From positions 1 through 64,000 of the forward strand of contig UBZP01000018.1 of the NCBI GenBank assembly GCA_900469965.1: a DNA stretch of 64,000 nucleotides, written 5' to 3'. Made by a program: the position numbers and the translations under genes. This document shows positions 14,488 to 24,046 of this stretch, one piece after another. Positions within the stretch are counted from its first letter, which is position 1. Every line of letters starts with the position of its first letter. This stretch comes from Hyphomicrobiales bacterium. GTDB taxonomy: Bacteria; Pseudomonadota; Alphaproteobacteria; Rhizobiales; Rhizobiaceae. The notes below the pieces were generated by a model that worked only from the letters and a program-made list of their open reading frames with translations, did not search any database and was not told the origin of the DNA.

Positions 14488-16650
14488 ATGGTGCTTCGAA
14501 CGATCCCTCCCGTCAGCGCGGACAAAGGCTCATCGAAGCGAAAGCCGGGGAGCGGACGACATCTTCTGCTGGCGCTCCTGTCGAGTTCCGCGCTTCTGGC
14601 GCCGCTGCTCGCGCTCGCGCAATCGGCCGGGGAAGCCGGTCCCAGCACCACGCTTGAGACCATCACGGTCTATGGCGGCGGCCAGACTGCGATCGGGCCC
14701 GATGCCACGATCGTGGCAAAGGACACCTCGACGGGCAGCAAGACCGCCACGCCGATCCTCGACCTGCCGAGCTCCGTATCCGTCGTGACCGAGGAGGAAA
14801 TGCGCGAGCGCGGGGTGGCGACGCTCGACCAGGCGATTTCCTATACCGCGGGCGTCTCGACCGACATCTACGGCTCCGACGACCGCTACGACTTCTACCT
14901 GATCCGCGGCTTCTACAGCGGCGGCAGCAAGTATCGCGACGGCCTGCCGATCCGCACCCAGAACTTCACCACCAGCCGCCTGGAGCCCTACGGCATGCAG
15001 CGGATCGAGGTGCTGAAAGGGTCCACCTCGGCCCTGTTCGGCCTGAACGGACCCGGCGGCATCGTGAACGCGATCACCAAGCGTCCGCAAAGCGAGAAGT
15101 TCGGGGAAATCTACACGACGCTCGGCGAAGACCATGTCGAGACCGGCACCGATTTCGGCGGTGTTCTCGACGAGAACGGCGACTGGAGCTATCGCCTGAC
15201 GGCGAAATGGCAGGACGGCAACAACGGTGCCGACTTCACCGACGACGACCGGATCTACATCGCTCCCGCGCTGACCTGGAATCCGACGGATGCCACCACG
15301 TTCACGATCCTGACCGACTACAACAAGCGCGACGGAAGCCCGGGAACCTCCATCCCGCTGGGTTCGGGCCTGGACACGAAGACCTTCCTGGGCGAGCCCG
15401 ATTTCAACAACATGGACACGATCGAGCGCAATATCGGCTACTCGTTCGAGCATGACTTCGGCAACGGTCTGCAGTTCCGCCAGGTGGCCCGCCATACGAA
15501 TCTCGACCTGGACTACGAGACCGTCTACGGCGCATCGGCCGATCCGACCGTGCGGCGCACCGCCTTTGCCGTCTACGGCGAACTCGAGAGCTTCGCGATC
15601 GACAACCAGCTGCAATACGACGCCAGCTTCGGCCGTTTCGACAGCCGCACGCTCCTCGGTCTGGAATACACGCGAACGACAACGGACGAGACGCGGTATG
15701 ACGGCTCTGCCGCCGGCATCGACATCTACGATCCCAGCTTCTGCGGCGTTGAGTGCATCACCTGGACGTCGATCTCCAACTCCGACTTCGGGATGACCAC
15801 GAAGGGGCTGTATCTGCAGGAGGAACTGACCCTCGACGACCGCTGGATCCTCACGCTCGGCGGCCGCTACGACCACGTGGATTCGTCCACCGGGTCGAGC
15901 GCCGGCTCCTATGGGGCCACGGACGAGGCCTTCACCAAGCGCGTCGGCCTGACCTACAAGGCGACGAACGAGGTCTCGCTCTATGCCAACTACTCCGAAT
16001 CCTTCGAGCCCGTCGGCGCCAACCGCACCTCCTTCACGAGCCCGCCGCAGCCGCAGGAGGGCGAACAGTACGAGGTCGGCGTGAAGTACGCGCCGACGGC
16101 CTTCGACGCACTGTTCACGCTTGCCTTCTTCGATCTCACCCAGAACAACGTCGCGCAGTGGAACGCCACGTACACCGAGCAGATCCAGATCGGCCAGGTC
16201 AACGTCCGCGGCGTCGAGCTGGAGGGCAAGGTCGCGCTGACGGACAGCACCAACCTGACGCTCGCCTATTCCTACTGGGACCCGAAGATCGAGAAGGATC
16301 TCAATCCGGACCTGGTCGGCAACCGTCCGGAGCGGGTGCCGAACCACCTCGCCTCGATCTGGGCCGACTACACGATCCCCGGCAACGGCACGATCGGCGA
16401 CGTGACCCTCGGCCTCGGCGCGCGTTTCGTGGGCAAGACCTATGGCGACATCGCCAACACGAACGAGCTTTCGTCGAGGACGGTCTTCGATGCGGCGGTC
16501 AACTACAAGGTCACCGAGAACGCGTCGCTCCAGGTCAATGCGACCAACCTGTTCGACAAGGAATACGTCACCCATGTCGACACATGGAGCAACAGCGCCT
16601 GGTACGGCGATCGCCGGACGGTGAAGGCGACGCTGCGCTACACGTGGTGA
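14488..16650 (+). CDS. TonB-dependent siderophore receptor
   Basis: A 720-residue outer-membrane receptor of the FhuA/FoxA-like group. A signal peptide with a basic N-region (hydrophobic core about 26-43, ending ALAQS) is followed by a TonB-box-like ETITVYG (about 57-63), a plug domain (from LPSSVSVVTEEEM, about 93) and a 22-strand barrel ending in ...ATLRYTW with a C-terminal aromatic residue. It takes up ferric siderophores, probably hydroxamates, with energy from TonB. GAAGGAA precedes the ATG. It is the first gene of an operon with a complete binding-protein-dependent ABC importer. Confidence 0.93.
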   Translation: MVLRTIPPVSADKGSSKRKPGSGRHLLLALLSSSALLAPLLALAQSAGEAGPSTTLETITVYGGGQTAIGPDATIVAKDTSTGSKTATPILDLPSSVSVVTEEEMRERGVATLDQAISYTAGVSTDIYGSDDRYDFYLIRGFYSGGSKYRDGLPIRTQNFTTSRLEPYGMQRIEVLKGSTSALFGLNGPGGIVNAITKRPQSEKFGEIYTTLGEDHVETGTDFGGVLDENGDWSYRLTAKWQDGNNGADFTDDDRIYIAPALTWNPTDATTFTILTDYNKRDGSPGTSIPLGSGLDTKTFLGEPDFNNMDTIERNIGYSFEHDFGNGLQFRQVARHTNLDLDYETVYGASADPTVRRTAFAVYGELESFAIDNQLQYDASFGRFDSRTLLGLEYTRTTTDETRYDGSAAGIDIYDPSFCGVECITWTSISNSDFGMTTKGLYLQEELTLDDRWILTLGGRYDHVDSSTGSSAGSYGATDEAFTKRVGLTYKATNEVSLYANYSESFEPVGANRTSFTSPPQPQEGEQYEVGVKYAPTAFDALFTLAFFDLTQNNVAQWNATYTEQIQIGQVNVRGVELEGKVALTDSTNLTLAYSYWDPKIEKDLNPDLVGNRPERVPNHLASIWADYTIPGNGTIGDVTLGLGARFVGKTYGDIANTNELSSRTVFDAAVNYKVTENASLQVNATNLFDKEYVTHVDTWSNSAWYGDRRTVKATLRYTW

Positions 16651-16736
16651 CGGAGGACCGATGGCGATCATGCCGGCCTTCGGGGCCGGCATGGGCGTTC
16701 GGCGGGACGAAAGACCGCCGCGACGAAGGAAACGAT

Positions 16737-17789
16737 ATGAACGAGGCTGCCCACAGCGAACAGAGCAGGTCCGGCTGCCCGCCGGGCCTTCCGCGCCGCC
16801 GGTTCCTGGCCGGCCTGGCGGCCGGTGCGCTGCTGCCCGCGGCCGGCGGTTCGCGCGCTATTGCCGCCGGCGAGGACCTGCACTTCGTCCACGCATTCGG
16901 CGAGACCACGCTTTCGAAACCCGCGCAAAGGGTCATCTCGCTCGGCTACACGACGCAGGACCCGCTCTTGGCGCTCGGCGTGCGGCCGGTGGCGATCCGG
17001 CAGTGGTTCGGCAGCTTCCCCTACGGCGTGTGGCCCTGGGCGCAGCCGCTGCTCGGCGACGCGAAGCCTGCGATGATCTCCGGCGAAGTGTCGATGGAGC
17101 TTGTCGCCTCGCTCGCTCCCGATCTGATCGTCGGCATCGGCTCCGGCATCTCGGAAGCGGAATATGCGGTGCTGTCGCAGATCGCGCCGGTGCTGATGCA
17201 GCCGGCAGGCCTGCCGGCCTACGGCATGCCGTGGGACGAGCTGACGCTCATGCTCGGCCGGGCCGTCGGCAAGGCCGCGCTTGCCGAGGAGCTGGTCGCG
17301 TCATCCCGGCAGAAGTTCGCCGACGCGCGGCAGCGTCATCCCGACTGGACCGGGAAGACCGCCGTCTGCGCCTACAACTATGGCGGCGAGACCGGGGCGT
17401 TCAGCGGCTTCGACACGCGTGCACGCTTCCTGAAGGAACTCGGCTTCCAACCGCCGCCGAAACTGGTCGAGCTTGCGAACCCGGACGTGTTCTACACGCC
17501 GCTGTCGCCGGAGGACCTGTCGCCGCTCGATGCCGACCTGCTCGTCTGGATCTCGTCCTTCGACGTCGTTCCCGACATCGTCGCGCTGCCGATGCGGCGC
17601 ACCCTGCGTGCCCACAAGGAAGGGCGCGAGGTGCTAGCCGGGGCGATCGTCGCCGGTGCGCTTTCCTTCGGCAGCGTGCTGTCGCTGCCGTTCGCGCTGG
17701 AACAGCTCGAGGCCGACATTGCGCTGGCGCTCGACGGCGACCCGTCGACCGCGGCCCGGTCGAGCATCACGGCGGGGCTGGCGCCGTGA
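16737..17789 (+). CDS. Iron-siderophore ABC transporter, periplasmic binding protein (FhuD/FepB type)
   Basis: A 350-residue class III binding protein. The N-terminus has a twin-arginine-like signal (PRRRFLAGLAAG, about 20-31), then a mature two-lobed protein beginning near GEDLHFVHAFGETT; QRVISLGYTTQDPLLALGV and PDLIVGIGSGISEAEY are typical of the iron-siderophore group. It hands a ferric siderophore to the FecCD permeases encoded immediately downstream. The start is the ATG 6 bases after GAAGGAA. It lies 86 bases after the receptor gene and overlaps the next gene by GTGA. Confidence 0.92.
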   Translation: MNEAAHSEQSRSGCPPGLPRRRFLAGLAAGALLPAAGGSRAIAAGEDLHFVHAFGETTLSKPAQRVISLGYTTQDPLLALGVRPVAIRQWFGSFPYGVWPWAQPLLGDAKPAMISGEVSMELVASLAPDLIVGIGSGISEAEYAVLSQIAPVLMQPAGLPAYGMPWDELTLMLGRAVGKAALAEELVASSRQKFADARQRHPDWTGKTAVCAYNYGGETGAFSGFDTRARFLKELGFQPPPKLVELANPDVFYTPLSPEDLSPLDADLLVWISSFDVVPDIVALPMRRTLRAHKEGREVLAGAIVAGALSFGSVLSLPFALEQLEADIALALDGDPSTAARSSITAGLAP

Positions 17790-18772
17790 GAGCGGTCGCC
17801 GGCGTCATCCTCGTGCTTGCGGCAGCGGCGGCGCTGACGCTCGGTGTCGGCGTGCGGCCTGCGAGCCTTGCCGAGGTCTGGCGGGCGCTGACGGCCTACG
17901 ATCCGGCCGACCCCGTCCACGTCGCGGTCGCCTCGATCCGGCTGCCGCGGCTTTTCGCCGGGCTGATCGCCGGTGCCGGGCTCGGCATGGCGGGCAGCGT
18001 GATGCAGGCGCTGACGCGCAATCCGCTCGCCGATCCGGGGCTGCTCGGCGTCAATTCGGGGGCGGCCTTCGCGATCGTGTTCGGGGCGCTGATCTTCGGC
18101 CATTCGGATGCCGGGCTGATGGCGGCCCTGGCCTTCCCCGGCGCGGCACTGGCCGCCGTCGCCGTCTTCGCGCTCGGCGGCGGCCTGCGCGGCGAGGCCG
18201 GCCCGGTGCGGCTGACGCTCGCTGGCACGGCGTTGAATGCGCTGTTGCTGTCGCTCGTCTCGGCCGTGGTGCTCGTCCGCGGCGAGACGCTGGAAGTGCT
18301 GCGGTTCTGGGTCGTCGGGTCGCTGTCGCAGGCCGGCAGCCGGCCGCTTCTCGCCATGGCCCTGACGGCTGGCGCCGGCACGGCGCTTTCGCTGGCGATC
18401 GCGCCGCGGCTCGAGGCGCTTTCGCTCGGGGCGGCGCTGGCCCGCGGGCTCGGGACCCGGCTCGGCCGCGTCCAGTTCGGCGCGCTCGTCGCCGTGACGC
18501 TGATGACGGGGGCAGCCGTCTCGGTGGCGGGCCCGATCGTGTTCGTCGGCCTGATCGTGCCGCCGATCGCGCGCCGCATCAGCGGCCATGTGCTGCGGGC
18601 GGAACTCTTCGTCTCCGCCCTGCTCGGCGCCACTCTCCTGCTTCTCGCCGACACCGCCGGCCGGCTGGTGCTCGCCCCGGCGGAGATCCGCGTCGGGATC
18701 ATGACCGCGCTGATCGGTGCGCCGGTGTTCGTGCTGATCGCGCGCCGCCTGCGGCCGGGAGCGGCGGCATGA
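17786..18772 (+). CDS. FecCD-family iron-siderophore ABC permease 1
   Basis: A 328-residue permease with about nine to ten membrane segments. IRLPRLFAGLIAGAGLGMAGSVMQALTRNPLADPGLLG-type sequence (in order, about residues 50-90) is the hallmark of the family, as is the late GPIVFVGLIVPPIARRISG loop that contacts the ATPase. It starts from GTG overlapping the previous TGA (GTGA, 17786-17789), so translation is coupled. Partner of permease 2. Confidence 0.94.
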   Translation: MRAVAGVILVLAAAAALTLGVGVRPASLAEVWRALTAYDPADPVHVAVASIRLPRLFAGLIAGAGLGMAGSVMQALTRNPLADPGLLGVNSGAAFAIVFGALIFGHSDAGLMAALAFPGAALAAVAVFALGGGLRGEAGPVRLTLAGTALNALLLSLVSAVVLVRGETLEVLRFWVVGSLSQAGSRPLLAMALTAGAGTALSLAIAPRLEALSLGAALARGLGTRLGRVQFGALVAVTLMTGAAVSVAGPIVFVGLIVPPIARRISGHVLRAELFVSALLGATLLLLADTAGRLVLAPAEIRVGIMTALIGAPVFVLIARRLRPGAAA

Positions 18773-19749
18773 GGGCAGGGGTCTTCGTTCTCGGTGCCGT
18801 CCTGGTGTCGGCCATCCTGCTGTCCTTGATGGTCGGCCAGGTCATGCTGTCCCCCGCCGACCTGTGGACGGGCCTGTGGGGCGGTACGGGACCCGGCGCG
18901 CTGACGATGCGCGTGCTGCGCGGGCCGAGCACGCTGACGGCGCTCGGGCTCGGCGCCGTCCTCGGCATATCCGGCGCCATATTCCAGATCCTGCTGCGCA
19001 ATCCGCTCGCCGCCCCAGACGTGATGGGCTTCACGTCCAGCGCCGGGCTGGCGGTGCTTGCCGGCGTGACTGCTGGCGTTGCCGTGCCGATGCCGTTGCT
19101 GGCAGCGGCCGGAGGGCTCGCGGCGGCGGTGATCGTCGCGGCACTCTCGCTGCGGCGCGACGGATCGCTGCCGACGCTCACGCTCATTCTCGTCGGCATC
19201 GGCGTCGCCTTCTTCGCGTCCGCCGCCGGCAGCTTCCTGATGACGCGGTTGCCGCCGGAGCAGGCGGCCGAGGCGCAACGCTGGCTGACCGGCTCGCTCG
19301 CCGCCCGCAACTGGAGCCACGCTGCCCAGGTTCTCGGGCTCGCGGCCGTGCTGTCGCTCGCGCTCGCGGTTCAGATCAGGAGCCTGGCGCTGCTGGAGCT
19401 CGGCGACGAGCTGGCGGCCGGCCTCGGCGTCAAGGTCGACCGGGCACGGCGGCGGCTGGCGGCGACCGGGGTGCTGTTCGCGGCGGCCGGCGTCGCCGTG
19501 GCCGGGCCGGTTCCCTTCGTGGCGCTGATGGCGGCCCCGCTGGGCGCCCGCCTGACGGGGGCGCGAAGCCCCGCGGCACGCATCGTCGCCGCCGCGGCGT
19601 CGGGCGCGGCGATCACCGTTCTGGCGGACCTTGCGGCACGGTCGCTGATCCCCGGACTGCAACTGCCCGTCGGCGTCATGACGGGAATCTTCGGCGCGCC
19701 CTACCTGCTGTGGCTCCTGGCGCGCGAAATGGAGGCTGGAGACCTTTGA
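18769..19749 (+). CDS. FecCD-family iron-siderophore ABC permease 2
   Basis: A 326-residue permease paralogous to the previous one, with the conserved ISGAIFQILLRNPLAAPDVMG stretch (split here: LRNPLA about 74-79) and the ATPase-contact loop AGPVPFVALMAAPLGARL. ATGA overlap with the preceding stop couples translation. The two permeases form a heterodimer in the inner membrane. Confidence 0.94.
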   Translation: MRAGVFVLGAVLVSAILLSLMVGQVMLSPADLWTGLWGGTGPGALTMRVLRGPSTLTALGLGAVLGISGAIFQILLRNPLAAPDVMGFTSSAGLAVLAGVTAGVAVPMPLLAAAGGLAAAVIVAALSLRRDGSLPTLTLILVGIGVAFFASAAGSFLMTRLPPEQAAEAQRWLTGSLAARNWSHAAQVLGLAAVLSLALAVQIRSLALLELGDELAAGLGVKVDRARRRLAATGVLFAAAGVAVAGPVPFVALMAAPLGARLTGARSPAARIVAAAASGAAITVLADLAARSLIPGLQLPVGVMTGIFGAPYLLWLLAREMEAGDL

Positions 19750-20525
19750 CCGGCATCGAACTCAAGGCCGAGGCGCTGACGCTCGGCTATGGCGAGCGGA
19801 TCGTCATCCGTGATCTGTCCCTCGATTTTCCCGAGGGGCGGATGACGACCATCCTCGGGCCGAACGGCTGCGGGAAATCCACCTTGCTGAGAGCCCTTGC
19901 CCGGCTGGTGCGGCCGCAAAAAGGCAGCGTGACGCTGGCCGGCGAGGACATCTTCGAAAAGGACACGCGTGCGCTCGCCCGCCGCCTCGCCATCCTGCCG
20001 CAGGCGCCACGCGCGCCTGAGGGGATCACGGTGGCCGACCTGGTCAGGCGCGGGCGGACGCCCTGGCGCGGGCTGCTCGCCCCGTGGAGCAAGGCCGATG
20101 CGGATGCCTGTGCGGCGGCGCTCGAGGCGGTGGGACTGACGGACCAGATGGAGCGTCCGCTGGACGAACTCTCCGGCGGACAGCGCCAGCGCGCCTGGAT
20201 CGCGCTGGTTCTCGCCCAGGATACGCCGTGCCTGCTGCTCGACGAACCGACGACCTGGCTGGACCTGACCCACCAGATCGAGGTGCTGAGCCTGCTGCAG
20301 CAGCGCAACCGCCGGCACGGCGCCACCGTGATCACCGTCCTGCACGATCTCAATCTGGCCGCGCGCTTCTCCGACCATCTGGTGCTGCTCGGGCCCGGTG
20401 GCCTGGTCTCGACCGGGACGCCGCCGGCGGTGCTGACGGAGGAAAACCTGAAGGCGGCGTTCGGCCTCTCCGCCCTGGTCATGCCCGATCCCGTCACCGG
20501 GGCTCCGATGGCCGTCCCCCGGTAG
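19746..20525 (+). CDS. Iron-siderophore ABC transporter ATP-binding protein (FhuC/FepC type)
   Basis: A 259-residue ATPase. Walker A is GPNGCGKST (about 38-46), the signature LSGGQRQR, Walker B CLLLDEPTTWLDL and the switch His in TVLHDLNLAARFS. The start is TTG overlapping the previous stop (TTGA, 19746-19749) with GGAGGCTGGAG upstream; no in-frame ATG gives a full-length domain. Last gene of the coupled iron operon; the next gene is convergent. Confidence 0.93.
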   Translation: MTGIELKAEALTLGYGERIVIRDLSLDFPEGRMTTILGPNGCGKSTLLRALARLVRPQKGSVTLAGEDIFEKDTRALARRLAILPQAPRAPEGITVADLVRRGRTPWRGLLAPWSKADADACAAALEAVGLTDQMERPLDELSGGQRQRAWIALVLAQDTPCLLLDEPTTWLDLTHQIEVLSLLQQRNRRHGATVITVLHDLNLAARFSDHLVLLGPGGLVSTGTPPAVLTEENLKAAFGLSALVMPDPVTGAPMAVPR

Positions 20526-20564
20526 CGTGCCGGGCGGCAGGACGGGCGGCCCGTTGCGCCGGGG

Positions 20565-22634
20565 CTACTTCCACATCGAGCGCATGCGCGCGCCGACGTC
20601 GATGCGGACCTGCCTTGCGCTTCGTTCGCCGGCGGCGGCGGAGACGAGCGGCCAGGTCGCCGTTTCGAAGAACTGCAGCAGCGTGGCGGGGATGAAGCGC
20701 GTCCGCGAGGCATAGACATGGCGGTCGCCCTGGGCGTGCTGGCCGCCGGTGAAGAACCGCTGCGGCGTGACCAGCGTCAGGCTGTCCTTCGCCCGCGTCA
20801 TGCCGACATAGAGCAGGCGCCGCTCCTCCTCGATCTCGTGCGTGGTGCCGACGCCGAGGTCGGAGGGGATGCAGCCGTCGACGACGTTCAGCATGAACAC
20901 CGCGCGCCATTCCTGGCCCTTGGCCGAATGGATCGTCGACAGGATGAGGTAGTCCTCGTCGAGCAACGGCACGCCGGCCTGGTCGCTGGTCGCGTCGGGC
21001 GGATCGAGCGTCAGTTCGGTGAGGAAGCGTTCGCGGTTCGGGTAGCCTGCGGCGATCTGCTCGAGCTGCAGGAGGTCCGCCTTGCGCGTCTCGGCGTCCT
21101 CGTGGACGCGTTCCAGATGCGGCTCGTACCAGGCCCGGGCCATGGCGATGTCGGCGGGCCACGCGCCGCCTGAACGCCTGAGCCCGACCATGAGTTCGAT
21201 GAAGGCTGCCCACGCTTCGCCGGTCTTCTGCGGCGGCGGGATTTCCGCCAGGGCGACCAGCGGCTCCGGATCGGTCGCGATCGTGTCCAGCATCCTGCCC
21301 GCGGTCTGCGGGCCGATGCCCGGCAGCATCTGCAACAGCCGGAAACCGGCGACCCGGTCGAGCGGGTTCTGCGCGAACCGCAGGGTCGCCAGCACGTCCT
21401 TGACGTGGGCGGCATCGAGGAACTTCAGCCCGCCGAACTTCACGAAGGGGATGTTGCGGCGGGTGAGCTCCACTTCCAGCGGTCCGCTGTGGCTGGAGGT
21501 CCGAAACAGCACGGCCTGCTGCTTCAGCGTCATGCCGCCCTCGCGGTTGGCAAGGATCTGGTCGACGATGTAGTTCGCCTGGTCGTTCTCGTCCTTCACC
21601 GTCAGGAGCTTCGGGCGCTCGGCGCTTTCTCTTTCCGTCCAGAGGTTCTTGGTGAAGCGTTCGCGCGCCAGGTCGATCACCGCATTGGCGGCGGCCAGGA
21701 TCGGTCGGGTCGAGCGGTAGTTGCGGTCGAGCGTGACGATGTCGGCCTCGGGCGTGAACTGCCGGGGGAAATCGAGGATGTTGCGGACCGTGGCCGCCCG
21801 GAAGGAATAGATCGACTGCGCGTCGTCGCCGACCACCGTCAGGCCGCGGCCGCCGGGCTTCAGGGCCATCAGCACCGAGGACTGCAGCTTGTTGGTGTCC
21901 TGGTACTCGTCGACGAGGACATGGTCGAAGCGGTTGCCGATGTCTTCGGCGAGCTCCGGGTCACGGACCATCTGCGCCCAGTAGAGAAGCAGGTCGTCGT
22001 AGTCGAGGACGTTCTGCGCCTGCTTGGCTTCGACGTAGCCCGCAAAGAGGTCCTTCAACTGCGCTTCCCAGCCGCTGACCCAGGGATAGACGTTGCGCAG
22101 GACCTCGGCGAGCGGCGTCTCCGAATTGACCGCCCGCGAGTAGATGGCAAGACAGGTGCCCTTGGTCGGAAACCGGCTCTCGGTCTTGGAGAAGCCGAGC
22201 TCGTGGCGGACCAGGTTCATCAGGTCGGCGGAATCCTCGCGGTCGTGGATGGTGAAGTCGACGTTCAGGCCGATCTGCTCGGCATAGATGCGCAGAAGCC
22301 GCGCGCCGATGCCGTGGAAGGTTCCGGACCAGGTGAGCGCGTCGGTCATGGCGGTGGCGTTGGCGCCGAGCACGGTGCGGCAGATGCGCTCGACGCGCCT
22401 CGCCATCTCCGAGGCGGCGCGGCGCGAGAACGTCATCAGCAGGATCCGGCGCGGATCGGCGCCGTTGACGATCAGATGCGCGACCCTGTGGGCGAGCGTG
22501 TTGGTCTTGCCCGAGCCGGCGCCGGCGATGATCAGCAACGGGCCGCCCGCGCCGCTGCCTGCCGGCCCGACCCCGTGCTCCACCGCCAGTCGCTGCCGGT
22601 CGTTGAGTTTTTCGAGATAGGCGGTGGCCGTCAT
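20565..22634 (-). CDS. UvrD/Rep-family (superfamily 1A) DNA helicase
   Basis: A 689-residue ATP-dependent helicase. Motif I AGAGSGKT (about 37-44), motif II LVDEYQDTN, motif III VVGDDAQSIYSFR, motif V TIHSAKGQEW and motif VI VGMTRAKDSL are all present, so it should be an active 3'-5' translocase in DNA repair. A start at 22646 (four residues longer) is possible; 22634 has a better-spaced GGA. The frame stays open far upstream, but this is the antisense of the efflux adaptor gene. A single-gene unit convergent with the iron operon; it is shorter than UvrD (about 720). Confidence 0.93.
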   Translation of the reverse strand: MTATAYLEKLNDRQRLAVEHGVGPAGSGAGGPLLIIAGAGSGKTNTLAHRVAHLIVNGADPRRILLMTFSRRAASEMARRVERICRTVLGANATAMTDALTWSGTFHGIGARLLRIYAEQIGLNVDFTIHDREDSADLMNLVRHELGFSKTESRFPTKGTCLAIYSRAVNSETPLAEVLRNVYPWVSGWEAQLKDLFAGYVEAKQAQNVLDYDDLLLYWAQMVRDPELAEDIGNRFDHVLVDEYQDTNKLQSSVLMALKPGGRGLTVVGDDAQSIYSFRAATVRNILDFPRQFTPEADIVTLDRNYRSTRPILAAANAVIDLARERFTKNLWTERESAERPKLLTVKDENDQANYIVDQILANREGGMTLKQQAVLFRTSSHSGPLEVELTRRNIPFVKFGGLKFLDAAHVKDVLATLRFAQNPLDRVAGFRLLQMLPGIGPQTAGRMLDTIATDPEPLVALAEIPPPQKTGEAWAAFIELMVGLRRSGGAWPADIAMARAWYEPHLERVHEDAETRKADLLQLEQIAAGYPNRERFLTELTLDPPDATSDQAGVPLLDEDYLILSTIHSAKGQEWRAVFMLNVVDGCIPSDLGVGTTHEIEEERRLLYVGMTRAKDSLTLVTPQRFFTGGQHAQGDRHVYASRTRFIPATLLQFFETATWPLVSAAAGERSARQVRIDVGARMRSMWK

Positions 22635-22929
22635 GCCGGATTCCATCTTGCGCGCGATTCGAAGGCGACCATAGCAGCTTGCGAACATATCCGGAACTTT
22701 GCTCGGCGCGGCGGGCGCGGCCATGGCAGGGCCGGGTCCCGGAGAGGGCTTTGCGGCGGGACTGTGGGGAAATTCGTCGCCCGGCGGCGAAGCCCTGATC
22801 CGAAGGGGATTGCGGATAACGACAATGTGAGGGCAGGTGACCGACATTACAGAATTTTCATTTTTTTCCCGCGTTGCCTTCTGCAATGATGGCCGCATTG
22901 TGCAATGCAACAAATTTATGAGGATTTTC
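22635..22929. other. Divergent promoter region, helicase / RND efflux
   Basis: About 295 bases between the helicase gene (minus) and the efflux adaptor (plus). The only structure noted is the palindrome GCATTG-TG-CAATGC at 22895-22908, 21 bases before the adaptor start, a possible repressor site; no regulator gene is adjacent. Confidence 0.4.
22895..22908. promoter_or_regulatory. Palindrome GCATTG-N2-CAATGC before the efflux operon
   Basis: Perfect 6-base arms with a 2-base centre, close to the start codon of the RND adaptor gene, a usual place for a TetR- or MarR-type operator. Function inferred from position only. Confidence 0.35.
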
Positions 22930-24036
22930 ATGAGGGTGTTGGCGGTGATCCTGGCCGTTGTCTTTGCCGGAGCGGCCGGGGCGGCGGTGGTCCAGTGGAA
23001 GTGGATCGATCTCGATGCCGTCTCGCAGGCCACCCTTTCGACCGCACGCGAACCGGCGCGCCAGCGCTCGGGGCCGGCGAACGTCCCCGTCGAGGTCGCC
23101 GATGCGGCGGAAACGTCTTCGACGGCCGACATCAGCGCCATCGGGACGCTGCAGTCCGACGAGTCGGTGCAGCTTGCGCCCGAGGTCGCCGGCAGGATCG
23201 CGGCGATCCGCTTCGACGAGGGCCAGCCGGTCAAGGCCGGCACGGTGCTGGTCAGCCTCGACAACGCGCTTGCCAAGGCGGAGGAAGAGGAGATCAGGGT
23301 GCGCCTCGATCTCGCCAACACCAACTACGAGCGCGCCCAGCGCATGTCGGCAAACGGCACCGGCACGACCCGGGACCTCGATTCGGCCATCGCCGAGCGC
23401 AACACCGCGACCGCCCTCCTCAATTCGCAGCGCGTGCAGCTTTCCAAGCACGATATCGTCGCCCCCTTCGACGGCGTCGTCGGCCTGCGCAGCGTCTCGA
23501 CCGGAAGCTACGTCGGCATCGGCACGGCGCTGGTCAATCTGGAGAAGATCGACGTGCTGAAAGTCGACTTCAAGATTCCCGAGGCAAATCTGCAGAAGGT
23601 GAAGATCGGCCAGACGCTCGAGGTTTCCGTCGACGCTATTCCCGGCAGGACGTTTCCCGGTACCGTCTATGCGATCGACCCGATGATGGACGTCAACGGC
23701 CGCGCCATCAGCATCCGCGCCCGGCTGCCGAATGCGGATCTGGCGCTGCGGCCCGGCCTGTTCGCGCGCATCACCGTCAGGGGCCTGGAGGAGCGCAAGG
23801 TCGTCACGGTTCCGGAAGCCGCCATCGTGGCGCGCGGCCAGGACCGTTTCGTGTGGACCGTCGTGGACGGCAAGGCGCAGGAAAGCCGCGTCACGGTCGG
23901 CGCCCGCAGGATCGGCGTGGCGGAGGTGGAGGGCCTGACGGCGGGCACCGTCGTGGTGACGGCGGGCCACACCAGGCTGCGCAACGGCGCAAGTGTGGAG
24001 ATCGTCGGCAACGAGACCGCCCAGGTCGAAGGCTAG
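22930..24036 (+). CDS. RND efflux periplasmic adaptor (HlyD/AcrA family)
   Basis: A 368-residue membrane-fusion protein: an N-terminal membrane anchor (MRVLAVILAVVFAGAAGAAVV), lipoyl/barrel-sandwich halves (ISAIGTLQSDESVQLAPEVAGRI and DIVAPFDGVVGLR blocks), a short hairpin between them (about 105-145) and beta-barrel and proximal domains. It bridges the inner-membrane pump and an outer-membrane channel. The start at 22930 is supported by GAGGA six bases upstream; 22918 has none. It precedes the pump gene by 10 bases. No outer-membrane TolC gene is adjacent. Confidence 0.92.
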   Translation: MRVLAVILAVVFAGAAGAAVVQWKWIDLDAVSQATLSTAREPARQRSGPANVPVEVADAAETSSTADISAIGTLQSDESVQLAPEVAGRIAAIRFDEGQPVKAGTVLVSLDNALAKAEEEEIRVRLDLANTNYERAQRMSANGTGTTRDLDSAIAERNTATALLNSQRVQLSKHDIVAPFDGVVGLRSVSTGSYVGIGTALVNLEKIDVLKVDFKIPEANLQKVKIGQTLEVSVDAIPGRTFPGTVYAIDPMMDVNGRAISIRARLPNADLALRPGLFARITVRGLEERKVVTVPEAAIVARGQDRFVWTVVDGKAQESRVTVGARRIGVAEVEGLTAGTVVVTAGHTRLRNGASVEIVGNETAQVEG

Positions 24037-24046
24037 GAGACGCCGG

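Noticed and set aside
14530-16692. A 720-codon open frame on the minus strand across the TonB receptor gene
   Set aside because: It mirrors the receptor gene codon by codon, has no ribosome site and gives a composition (Val/Gly/Arg/Asp rich) typical of antisense frames in GC-rich genes.
22647-23324. N-terminal extension of the helicase frame by about 225 codons
   Set aside because: The extra part is antisense to the efflux adaptor, has no family resemblance, and the helicase fold starts at about 22634.
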